Shown piece after piece: positions 33,618-45,000 of a stretch of DNA of 64,000 nucleotides. Source of the DNA: Turritopsis dohrnii (taxonomy: Eukaryota > Cnidaria > Hydrozoa > Anthoathecata > Oceaniidae); assembly GCA_027922465.2 (NCBI GenBank), contig BQMF02000100.1, positions 620,001 to 684,000 on the forward strand, given 5' to 3'. The notes under the pieces were generated by a model. It had not been told where the DNA came from and did no database searches. It was given only the letters and a program-made list of their open reading frames with translations. Within the stretch, counting starts at the first letter, position 1. Every line of letters starts with the position of its first letter. The position numbers and the translations under genes are program-made.

Positions 33618-36600
33618 TTTGATGTGGTGAATGTTTCCTCTGTAGATACAGGAAGAACAAACTCTGTACGGATCGCCTAAAAGAAAACCATTAACAAAAA
33701 CCTGATTTATCACCGACTATCAAAAGAGTGGCTTAATCACACACCTCAAGACGAATTAGAATGTTTCATAACATTCACATGTTAAGCATGGGCTAAGGTG
33801 TCACTCAACGCCTGGATTTATTTCGGGGTATAATTTGATATTAGATATGATAAGATTTTATGGTACATTTGACAGGTTGGTTCGTAGCACTTTTCCAAAA
33901 AAACCTTTCTCTGGCTTTAAGGAGTAAAAAAGGTATCATTTCCCTGACTTTTCTCTAAAAACACCCAAACATAGTTTTTTGGTCTGATTTTCTAGACGCA
34001 GAGTGAACCCTGTTTGATATGACTTTGAAGTGAATACAAGTGCATACAGAAAATATAAAGGCTGTTTGAAGGCTATTTTTAATATATCGCAAATATCATA
34101 AAAAGTTCTATTTTATAGTATTTCAAAACATACACAGAACTATACATTGCATTCTTACATTTGAATTTTTTCGTCCCTTTAGCAGGACACTCTGTTTTTC
34201 TGGAATCACGTGACAATCAACATCAAACCAGTGTTGAACTAAGAGAATGGTAATGTTTTCTTTTGCGTGTTTCACGAAATGCTTAGAGATTAACACTAAC
34301 AAACCTCTACATTCTTACCTTCAATCAAGTGCAAATATACCAATAGCGAGCGCTCAGCAGCTTTGTGAGTTGTGATACCATTTTCTAAAAACTCCTGCAG
34401 CTAGGAGATATAAATTAACCTATACATATTTTGCTTTCCTATTAGGATACATCCCAGTGGGCAAAATCGTCAAAAAGCCACTGCGATGAAGTGCATTTCC
34501 ATTGAAATAGTGTGTATATTTCTATTGAAATACACTCTTTCGTAAAGCTTTCTCAACAAATTTGACCACTGGGATAGGTGACTGTCAAAAAGCTATTTCC
34601 TTACATAACCGTTACTTAAAGATTTTAATACCACCTGGTACTAAGAGGGAAAACATCACATCATCAACCACGAAATCCTGTCATGTCACCATTTTTTTTT
34701 ATAATAAAACAAAATTGACGAACAAAAAAGTTACCTTTGGATGGGAAAAGAAAGCCTGTTCTCTTGCCTCAGGGACATCCATTCCTACATTATTCTAGGA
34801 AGTAAACATTATTGATACTTTTAACTAATGTCGATGAACTATCCAAAGGTTAAGATACAAGAAATAATTTCATTAAAATCTATTTCCAACATAAATATCT
34901 ACATACAAACAGTAAAAATATTTTTAAAGACTTTCTGCTGAACATTCAATAAATCTCTAATTTTTTAAAAAAAGTTATATCACAATCATTTACTAGTGTT
35001 AAGCTACAAGATGCAACATAAAGCCTTTTGGCTGTTAGTCATTCTTTGGATGCAGTTTTTATTAAGGGGCTAAAAATTCATACATCTTCGCCATTCTTTA
35101 GAATGAAAATAATGGGTGTAAGGAAGTCAACAGTCAGTAGGCAAAAGAAATTGTTGGTCAAGCAGACATGGCAATTTCAGTTGATAAAGTAACCCAGAGA
35201 GATATAACAGTTCACCACAAAGATGCTAGTGATAATCTTGGTTAGCTTATGACTATATATACATGTTTAACATTATCAATAAATAATGAGTGGATAAATA
35301 ATTCCTACCTTGACCAATTAAAAAAGACAAAAAAGCAAAAAACACACTTCATAAAAAAACCCATATTGCAAAGATGAGTAACAGAAGGCAGTAATTTCCA
35401 TAAATCAACGACGAAAATGTCAGAGATAAGAATATCAAGAAAGCAACTAATCCCAATCTTATATCTTTTGTCTGATACGGTTTGTAATCTGATGAATTAA
35501 AAAGCAAGTTCAGTTTTGAAGAACTGGTTTTATCAATAGTGGTATTCTCTGGACAATGCAAGTACATTTTCAATGAGTGCAGCCAATACGAGAAGAAAGT
35601 TGTTAAAACTGATTTCAACTCTTCAATGGTCATTTTTCTTGATCAATTCTAATAGGTTCCTATAACGATAGTGAAACATATTATTGTATTTACAAGGTTA
35701 TAGACTTACTCAGACCAACACATTCATCTCCAAACAATTTTGTAAATTATTTATTATAACCACAGTGAAAAACTTTACACATGAAAATACATATATATAT
35801 ATATATATTACACTGTATCTTCTTTTTGATATCTTTTATTCACTAGAGTGCTCGATACATGCAGTAAAACTTGCTATTTTCAATACTAATAGTTTCATGC
35901 TCACGCAAACATAAGTTGAAAATGATACAAAGACGGTTCTGTTACAATATATATGCTTCATTTACAATGTGTTGGCAACTTTACATTTGACTGCAGTGTA
36001 TCAGTCTTTTGTGTCAAAGTGCACGAGGGTGTATTTGCTTATGTGTCAGCATTTTGAAACAAGTCCGGATCTAGAGTTGATGTTGTTTTTCTGGATAGCA
36101 ATCTCTAGTTCTCCACTCAAGCATAGGTTGCATCGTGTGGTGTTATTGTTAGCCATAGACTTACACTTTCTTATGGTTTTCCAACTGACCTAGGGTTGGC
36201 AGTTTTCTTTTTTTTTAATTTCCAGAAAGTCTTAGAAAGTTCAGTTTCATTTTTGTAGCACTCAATGTTGAATGATTTTTTGTGATTGGTGCATCGTTTT
36301 CAAAATTGGTTACTGCTAATCATTTTTACACCAGGTTTGTTGGTTTATTGTTGGTAATCTTAGCTTTGTATACCTTGTTTTCTGCTGGGAAGTTTCCTTG
36401 GAGCTGGCATAGTTCTTTCTGGACACAGTTACAAGTCCGCTTGGCGGTTTCATTTTGTGCCTTGAGTATGCTCTTGTTGTGGTTGTCAATGATGCTTTTC
36501 ATGTCGCTAATACTGGAACTTGATTAAATGAATCATATAAAAATCGGTTCATTTCATCATTTTTGCCTTATATATATTTGCAAAATTTCTCTCAGGATTT

Positions 36601-38767
36601 TAATTGATTTTTGGTAATTCCCGAGAGTTTTTGCTCGCGAAAGTTTCTAAAATTATCATTTCACAAAAGTTTTTGTGTTCGCTAAAATTTTTAGTTAGGT
36701 GAATTCGCGAAAGTTAATGTACGTGAAAAGCAAAAAATTCTGCACCCCAGAACAAATAAATAGAAACACGACTTTCTGAGCACTCATCCAACGAGTAAAT
36801 CTTTAACAACGCAAAAACGATTTACGATTCAGGATATCAAACAGCATTAAAATACCAAAAAAACGAAGAACGAAAACATAAAAAGAAAAATCACATGGTT
36901 CAACCGCCATTTCAAAATTTCATGTTGCTAATTACCTAAGATCCTTGTAGTACTGTTGCTTAACGTTTTGAGAAAATTTACTAGTGCTGCTTATAAACTT
37001 GTTGCTTATAAAAAACGTGTACCTAGGGAACTGGCGAAATTAACAATTCATTGTGACTCACGTGGATATACTTGCCATTTTGAATGTTAGAAAATAAAGC
37101 CTAGTTTCCACTAGGAAGCTAATATAAACACGCCAAAACTGATCTCAACCAGTATTACTATCTGGATACCATCACCGCATATCTCAATGACCGAAAAATC
37201 AACCTTCTTCATCTGCTAATGAGAAATGAAACCTACGATGGCCCTGAAGGCTCACTGCAACACGCAAAAAAACTTGTCAGTCACGCGCACAAATTTTTTT
37301 TACACGCACACATTTTTTTGCACGCACAATTTTTTTTTATGCGCACACAAGAATTTTACTGCACGCACCGGAAAAACTGATATGCTGCGCACGCTTAAAA
37401 AGAAATCTGGTCCTGTTTTTATGTACTATTTCGTGTATCAGTAACATCAAACTACCACAAATCTTTCCCAAGAGGAGAGACTCACTCAACTGAACTCACC
37501 GAAGTTCCCTTTTTGACATTCATGACTAACTTTTATAGAAAGGCAAAGAGATTGACAGGAATCTTGTCTTAGCGAAGGAAACAAGAAGAGAGGATAGACA
37601 TATTGAATACAATCACAATCTAAGCTTTGACAGAGTTCTCTTTAAGGTTGACAGACTAATAAAGACACTGTGTTGAACAGCCAAGAAGGATAATATCTCT
37701 AAGTTGCTGAACCCTTGGCCAAAATAGCTAGAAATCAAAGAATCTGTGCTAAAAGATCTTGCCGATAAACAAGGTAAGCGACTGTCCGCCATATTGCTTT
37801 AGACTACCGCCAAGTGCTAGCATGGTGAAAACAAGTCACGAAATTGCCTAAAATCCATACCAGACCATCAGCAAGAGTGTTCCTTTTATGGGGATTAAGA
37901 TAATAAAAAAAATGCGTGCGTAAGAAAAAAAATGCACGTGAAAAAAAATTGCGCGCGTAACAAAAATAACTGCGTGAAAGTTTTTTAAAAAAGTTGCGTG
38001 CATAAAAAAAAGTTGCGCGCATGAAAAAAAAGTTGCGCGCATGAAAAAAAAGTTGCGCGCATGAAAAAAAAGTTGCGCGCATGAAAAAAAAGTTGCGTGA
38101 AAAAAAATTTGTGCGCGTGACAAGTTTTTATGTGCGTGCTACAGTGAGCCTTCAGGGCCATCGTAGAAACCACCTCCAAATATCTACTCACAATCCTCAA
38201 CACCCCCGAACCGACTCGCTCATACTCAATCATTCAAGACCTCCTCAACACTTGCAAAAAATCGAACGTCAATGTAATAGCTGTCCTTCTGACGAAACAA
38301 AGACCCAGCCTAAAAACTAGTGAACTCGACCCTGAAAGGAACTCTGAACTTGAAGAACTATTAACAGACTGGCACCTCTACGATAAACGAAAAACACTAA
38401 AGGACATTCTGGAAACGAACATCCCAAAGAGTTAAATGTCTCTTTTTTAACTTTGTATATAACTTGTATATATTTTTTTAAAACCGAAAGTTTTCCTAGG
38501 TTTCTTCTTGTATATACCCTCTTATTGGGTGATGAAAGAGAGTTTAATAAATAAAAACATGTACAACATCGCCACAACTTACTTGGTTTGCCGAGATCCC
38601 TCAGCTGTGCTTTGCTCCATACGATTCACAAATTGTTTGTAAGACTTTGATAAAAAACCAAGCAAAGTTGAAGGTGATAGAAGCGTGCAGATTGTGTGAA
38701 GAATTTTCCCTGTTTGTGAGGGAACGCATGTGTGCATTATGATTTGCAGCTGATGATTTGCATACAA
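33618..38767 (-). CDS. partial multi-exon minus-strand gene, unknown membrane protein
   Basis: I do not recognise the product. Minus-strand pieces with good splice sites are 38767-38583 (MYANHQLQII..., ends before GTAAGT), 35633-35349 (MTIEELKSVLTTFFSYW... with two hydrophobic segments, LVAFLIFLSLTF and LLLLIFAIWVFL), 34640-34616 (YQVVLKSL), 34238-34159 (QHWFDVDCHVIPEKQSVLLK...) and 33676-33618 (AIRTEFVLPVSTEETF...). The last three join in frame (codon ATT formed across the 34616/34238 splice; phase 0 at 34159/33676). The links from 38583 to 35633 and from 35349 to 34640 are not proven, and the end beyond 33618 was not found. The first piece might belong to a separate gene. The picture is a small double-pass membrane protein with a soluble C-terminal part. 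Confidence 0.4.
35955..36530 (-). pseudogene. Penelope-like element relic (C-terminal endonuclease region)
   Basis: Read on the minus strand, 36527-36330 gives KSIIDNHNKSILKAQNETAK and CNCVQKELCQL. These parallel SIINNHNKALLKERNQSTKN and CNCIKKDQCPL in the better-preserved copy at 39930-42950. Further on, ELSKTFWKLKKK and CNLCLS-like remnants follow with stops and a deletion across the GIY-YIG core. It is a decayed copy of the same family. Confidence 0.6.
36590..36775. repeat. CGCGAAAGTT-type repeat fragment
   Basis: Several CGCGAAAGTTTCT, TTCGCTAAAATTT and TTCGCGAAAGTTAATG units occur in a row. They belong to the same dispersed MITE family as at 31148, 50160 and 50325. No clean ends are visible. 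Confidence 0.45.
37123..38435 (+). pseudogene. coding fragment split by a transposable element
   Basis: An open frame at 37123-37233 (contains DLNQYYYLDTITAYLNDRKI) continues in the same frame at 38172-38435 (TSKYLLTILNTPEP start; ends ILETNIPKS-stop) once the element between and one copy of its 6-bp duplication are removed. Together this gives ~124 codons that look coding: amphipathic, Leu-rich, with even use of charged residues and a stop followed 110 bp later by AATAAA near 38547. The N-terminal end is not visible; an in-frame TAA lies just before 37123. I do not recognise the fold; a helical C-terminal domain is the impression. It may be a broken gene or an interrupted older element. Confidence 0.5.
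37234..38165. mobile_element. TIR element with 20-bp TTGCGCGCATGAAAAAAAAG repeats
   Basis: Ends TACGATGGCCCTGAAGGCTC and its exact inverse enclose 932 bp, flanked by a 6-bp duplication GAAACC (37228-37233 and 38166-38171). Subterminal arrays of GCGCGCA plus A-tract units are present on both sides; at right about five near-identical 20-bp copies run from 37990 to 38100. The long minus-strand frames here (RATFFSCAQLFFHARN type) are products of this repeat. No transposase was found. Confidence 0.85.
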
Positions 38768-39028
38768 ATCAAACTTTCAGTCAGCGTAATCTTTTCTGTT
38801 CACGAAGAGATTAAAATTGTCAAATGTTTATGTTTTAGTGTAGATCAGCCTTTAATTTTGCAGTCTGACGGAATCCGTTATTCATTTTCGGATTATGATG
38901 GGTAAAAAGCACCTTCTCCACGTGCTTTTTCTGTTTACCTTTTTGAAATTCCTGTGTTGGTTAGATACATTGTCAGTAAATTCAAAACATTGAAGATATG
39001 ACTTATCCTTTCCAACTCTTCGTTCACT
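38436..39028. promoter_or_regulatory. interval upstream of the ephrin gene
   Basis: A polyadenylation-type AATAAATAAA lies near 38547 for the plus-strand fragment. A perfect hairpin AAAAAGCACCTTCTCCACGTGCTTTTT-like sequence lies near 38905. The promoter of the ephrin gene should be within ~200 bp before 39029. No clear TATA box was seen. Confidence 0.35.
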
Positions 39029-42000
39029 ATGAAGTGTGCACTAGCAAGTTACAAACTTTTGTTCGTGATATTGGTATATTCAAATATTTCATTCAGTGTC
39101 AACGGTGAGGAAACCGGTGAAATATTACCAAGTATACTATGGGATCCACGTAATCCATTGTAAGTTAGTTTTTTTTACCAGATATACATGTGCTTATTTT
39201 CAATTATAGATGAATATTTTTATATGCTTTTATACCTTATACCTTTTGTTAATTTATAATTGTTAATTTAATTTTTCTTTTATTTGACTTTCAACATTAT
39301 ACTTTAATGGGATTAATTTTGTTGGGGATTTAATTTGGTGAGTGACCAAAATGGAATTTTTGGTGAAATTTTTGGCTGAATTTTTGACGATTTAATATGG
39401 CAAATAAGTGAAATTGTCAAACTTTGGCAAATAATACAAAGAGACAAATTTTTTAACGTGTGCAAGATTTGAAGTTGTCAATAATAATAATGTCAAAAGC
39501 GTTTCGCCTAAAATTAACATTGTCAATGTCCTACTCTTCCTCATGTACATTAAAATTCATTGTCAACATTTTCACCGTCGTCATCAATAGGATTTACAAA
39601 ACCTTCTTGTGCCTCCATTGGTATGTTGACTATGACATCACCTTGATCCTGTCCTGGCAGCGGTTAAATATCTTGAAATGGATCGAAAGAAGGTAGGCCA
39701 GGTGTGCCCATTTTCAAAGCATCATAAATGCCATCCATGGAAAATTATTTCAGCACCTGTCTCTGATATAATTGCATATAATACATTGTATATAGTTAAA
39801 TCTTCAGACATACATAGAAGACAAAACTTATTGTTAGTACTAATAGTTCAGAATTCGGAATCCTCAGCTAAGAGAAATATGTTACAAAAACATACAATGT
39901 ATTGTCTTCTTTTTCGATTGGTTTTGACATCACAAGTTGTTTAACATAAATTTGTGCTGGTGACGGCACTTTGCTATGAGTTCACACTTGTTCAGGAGGT
40001 TTCTGTCTCTTCTTTTTTCCAGTATCAGAAACTTCTTATTTAAACATAGGTTGCACTTTCCTGTGGAAGGATTGTACGACCAGCATTTCTTTCTGATCTT
40101 CCATGATATTGTTTGTGATTCATTTCTGTTTTTCAATCTCCGAACTTCCTTCGAGAGTTTGGTGTCTTTTTCATATCTGTCATGGCTGAACGATTTCTTG
40201 TGGTTTGTGAAGCGCCTTTTGAATGTTCCCTCACATAGACCGATGTATGATTTTGTGGGATAATTCAGAACATTTGGTGTTACGGTTGCCTCGTATATAT
40301 ACAATGTTGTCGATGAGACGTTCGTTGTTCAGTGGACACTGATCTTTTTTGATGCAATTACAATTTTTGGTTGATTGGTTTCGTTCTTTGAGGAGAGCTT
40401 TGTTGTGGTTGTTAATTATCGAGTTGACGTTTGGCATGCAACTGTCACTTATTTTCAGGGTGTTACGGTTGAAAATCTTTTTTTACTTGTGGTTACGTGG
40501 GAAATGTTTGTCAACAAGATTAAGAAAGTATTTACATATGTTCCTTGAAACGCTTTTTGAGTATGGTGGATTGAACCAGATGATTTTTCGTTTATAACAC
40601 TCGCTGTTGTTTGTTGATGTTTCGTTGAAACTCTTGGCTGTATTGAAGCTTGTAGTCATATCCACACCTATCGAGCGTTTCTTACGGAGCAGACTGCCTG
40701 AAGATGTTTAGTTGTTGGATAATGTGTTGAGTCTTTTCTCAATTGAAATCCGTAGCTGTTTGATTATGTTGCAGGGTTCGAATTAGCACATTGCAATTCG
40801 CAATTTGCGAGTCCAATTGAAATTTTAGCGAATCAAATGACTGGCAAATGTAGTAAAATTGCGAATCTATGTTTAAAGATTTCCATAATAAACAGCGTCT
40901 TATACAAACATAAAAGAGTATTTCCACATGTTTAAAAACAGGTGCGAACATTTTACATACGTTTGTTTACAAAAATAATTTGGCGCGATGATCCTTACAG
41001 GGGAAAACCCTTTTATTATTCTTTCGAACAATTATTCTATTTCTCTCCACGTTCTTTAGATTTTACTTTATCATATAACGAAGGAATAGTTTTTCAGTGT
41101 AGTTTTTTAAAAAAGAACAAGTCAGAATTTACTGCTTCGTTGAAAACTGTTAACAAATAGGAAACTGAATTAAATTGCACATTAGAAAAAGATCTGCGCG
41201 GGAGTAAAGTAAAAACAAATAAGATGTTCAGAAGCTTCTTTTTGCTACACGCTCCTTCTGTGTTTTCAAAAGCGAAAGAGGCCCTTGGAACAAACAGTTC
41301 ACAGTTCATTTAGTTTCTCTCTTCAATGATCGATTTTACACGAAGTCAAATTTATTTCCAGTGCTTCTTTTTCGACGTAAATATTTAACTGGAAAAGATG
41401 AAAACTCAATGAAATTATCGAATTATTGTCTCAAACCACGAACAGTCACAATCAATAGCGGCAGAAAGTTTGAATTGTCACAATTGAAGCCCAGGCATGG
41501 AAATTTGGCGGACACGATCGTTATTGTTGCCGTGTCGTTTACGCAATATTCAAATGTCGGTAACGATCCAATAATCATATTTCCTTTTTCCTCAGATAAT
41601 CACAAATTTTGTGTTTGTCAACGTTTAGCTCTCAAAATATTTGTGATTTAGCCATAACTCAAATCTTCCCATTATGAGGAACGCGACCGCGCTAGCGCTC
41701 GCTACACAACGCTCTTAGAGCCTAGTTAAGATGCACTTTTGATCACGCACGTAGATGCTCTTCAAAAACATGCTCAACTTATTATATTAGTTTTCATGGC
41801 TGACAATGAAGGATAACTTATTAAGTGATTATTCACCAATTTGCTGTTGCTAGGGAGAACGAACACCGTTGCTAATGTAATTTTGAAATTTCCTTCGTTA
41901 TATGAATTCATTTTTTCACCTAACGAAAGAATATGAAAACATAAGTGGTACCAGCACGACTTGTTTTCGTGTTATTCAATGAAATTAAAAAGCATCTTAG

Positions 42001-45000
42001 TTTCCAGCTCCCTCTACAATCTTGTTTTATTTCGTTAATGTTAGCATCGTTACCGCTTCGTTGCCAAAAATCAAAATCTGCTGAAACGATTTTAGGTTCC
42101 GTTAACAATAATTCGTTTCTCATGGCGCAACAAATTTCCATGCTTGAAGCCTGAAATCTCAATGCTCAACGTTGTTTCCTACAAAATAACTGAACGAAAA
42201 TATTGTGAAGAGAGGCTGTTTTAGAGGGTCTAAAGTTCAAAATTTTCTTCGTTGCCCAACCATGGTGGGCGACAGGGTTTTTAGACAAGTCACTGTTCAA
42301 ACTTTTTTGCGAATCGACTTTTTGTTTCTAATTCGAGCCCTGTGTTGGACGGATGGTTTGATTTTGTGTTGATTATATCGTTTCCTTATTGGGTTTACGA
42401 TAAGGTCGGTATGTACCATCTTCTAAATTGATGGTTACGTCCAAATAATTTATGATTGTCAGGTTATATTTGATTTCAAGGTTGAGTCCATTCTTCTTGA
42501 TAATGAAATGGAAGTGTTTACGTTTTTTATCTGCTCTGGGACCGCTGATGTTGCAAAAAACAGCTAGGCTGTTGTCTCTGTATAGACCAACATCGTTCTT
42601 GTTGTAAGATTTCGAAATCTGTGAGAATAGATAATAGTCCAACAGACAAATTTCTGCACCGTCATACGCACCCATCGTCACATCGAATGAGGCATTATTC
42701 TTCTTAACCCATGGTTCACCGTTACTGTACAAGAGCAATTTTCTGGCATGGTGAATAACTTCAAGATCGTTACTGCTGATTCTCACATGTTGTTTCGCGA
42801 AAGTTATAGCATTTCGTAATAGTTTTTCAGTGATTGAAGGATAAAATTCTTTTATATCAAAAATCATGAACTTACATCCTTATCATGAATGCATTCAAAC
42901 CATTTCAGTACTTCTGGGGTGTTTTTCCATTGTTAAAGGCCAAGCGCATGATAGTTCTTTTTTAAAAGAAATTTTTATTTTAATTCTGGCGAGGATTTAA
43001 TTTGGCGAATGGTCTTTCTTTTAATTTTGGCGTGGGGATTTCATTTGGTGAATTCCCTGTCAAAATTAATCCCATTAATTATGGCTCTGAAAATTCTGTA
43101 TAAAACCATTTGCCAGCATTTTCTCATTTAATCTTCTCACATTTTCTAAAAAATGCTAGTCAATCAGGAAAAGTCTTGGGATAGTTATGGTGAGCTAAAA
43201 ATGAAGAAATCATAATCTTGAGGGTATGTCACTTGTTTGTTTCATTGGAATTTTATCTAGTGTAAATGTAATTTCCTTGCTTTTAGATTTTCTTGCCCAA
43301 ACCCAATAATCACAGTGAACATATCGGATTCCATTAATTTTGTATTCCAGAAAAAATACTTTTATCCAATGATAACTTCAGTTAAGGATCCGAACTATGT
43401 TAATAGGATTTATCTTTTAAAAGACGAGCAAAATTACAAAGAATGCAATGCTACTACAGGTTAGTTTAATAATACATCTCTTCTTGTTGTTATTGTATAT
43501 TTTTGTTGTAAATTTATTGGGATAAGTTTGTAAAGAACCTCTCATCATTGGGCAAGTTGTGAATGAGAAGATGTTCATTAGGTACAATTACAAGAAGATC
43601 AACATGAAACTTTTTAAAAGGCAAAGTCTTTGACGTCAAAAAATTCAAAAGATATATGACAATTTTTGATGAAATATTTTTGTACGGTTTGTTTGGTTTT
43701 GTTTGTCCCCGCTAAAATATCTGTCATTAAGTTTTCATAATGCCTTTGTTGCCATGTGCCTTTTCAAAACCTTTGACATTAAAAGTATGTGTTGTTCCAT
43801 CATAATGATAAAAGAAATAAAAATAGAGATTTGAAATAGAGATTTTGTCTGAAATCGAATATTATTACTTTAAGAACTGTCTTTGAGTGTAGATGGTGTT
43901 TGAATGAACCAATTTCATCTAGACTTAAACGGAGTAATATTGCATTTTTCATTCACCTTAGGGACTGAAATTAAATCTGAGAAATCTGACCATTTGAAAT
44001 TAGTTTTCTTTCAAGCTGCTGCAACTGGATTACCCATCTTTGAATTTGGGAAAACATATTATTTGATCAGTGAGTGATGTTTTCAAAATTGAGTTTCCCT
44101 AGTCTATCCTTTAGAAAAAACTTTTAGTAAAATGAATATATATGAAAGAAAATTAATGTATATATGCACCTTCTGATAACAGGTACATCTGATGGAACAA
44201 CGGAAGGACTCAATCAAAAAGTTAACGGCAGCTGTGCCACATCTGGAAAAGATATTTTTCCATTAAAACTGGCAGTAAGAGTCTGTGCTCATGGAGAACC
44301 CTGCGATAGGTGTAAAACTACATCCTGCTACGTGCAAGGTGAGATTATTTTTAATCTTATGCGTGTATCTCTTGTTTACTCGGATAGCCAGAAGAAGGTA
44401 ATTCTGTCAGTTTTTTTTAGATTGTGCTTTTGGAGACTGGGAAGACACAAGCGTTTTTGTAATGAATCAAACAACTTGTTTGCAAAAAATGATCCGTAAA
44501 TGTCAGTCTTCTATCCTGTGCGATGCTCCAGACGAAAAATTTGTGCCAGTTTCAAAAGATAAATGTTCTACTCCAGGTGGGTTCAACACATCGATAGCAA
44601 TATTATTGCTTGTGGTGTGATAAACAAGTCTTGATTTCTGGAAAATAATTCTTGTATGCTAAATAAATTATTTCACGATTTAATTTAGATTGTTCTGTGA
44701 GCCGTACTCCCGTTTCAACCAAGTCAACATGCATGGCCACCACTACAACGCTTGCTACAACAGTAGTTGTCATGACAACCACAACATCAATATCTATAAG
44801 AGAGACAGTTTCAACCATCAGGGAAACAGTCACTGAAACAGCGACTATCACCAGAACAGCGACTATTTCCAGTAATTTTGATGTTTTTCTCTCACTTGCT
44901 AATTAAAAAGTTCACTTTTTATCTTACATCATATTTGTTTGTTTAGATTCAGTTACTGTTCCACCACCTAAGAGTAAGTCAGCATTTTTTGATTCAAAGA

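Larger units (their letters stand above)
39306..43076. mobile_element. outer TA-flanked element in ephrin intron 1
   Basis: TTAATGGGATTAATTTTG at 39304 and its exact inverse ending at 43078 mark the inverted ends, with TA at the outside. Just inside are GGGGATTTAATTTGGTGA-type units on both sides. The Penelope-like relic lies wholly within it. A minus-strand stretch at about 39549-39710 reads DVIVNIPMEAQEGFVNPIDD and could be a remnant of the element's own protein. Confidence 0.6.

Noticed and set aside
37990..38100. CRISPR-like array of 20-bp repeats
   Set aside because: Units are directly adjacent with no spacers, in a eukaryotic transposon end.
37804..38233. Three overlapping minus-strand frames with repeated FFSCAQLFFHARN
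   Set aside because: Translation of the 20-bp tandem repeat in the TIR element in three frames; not a repeat protein.
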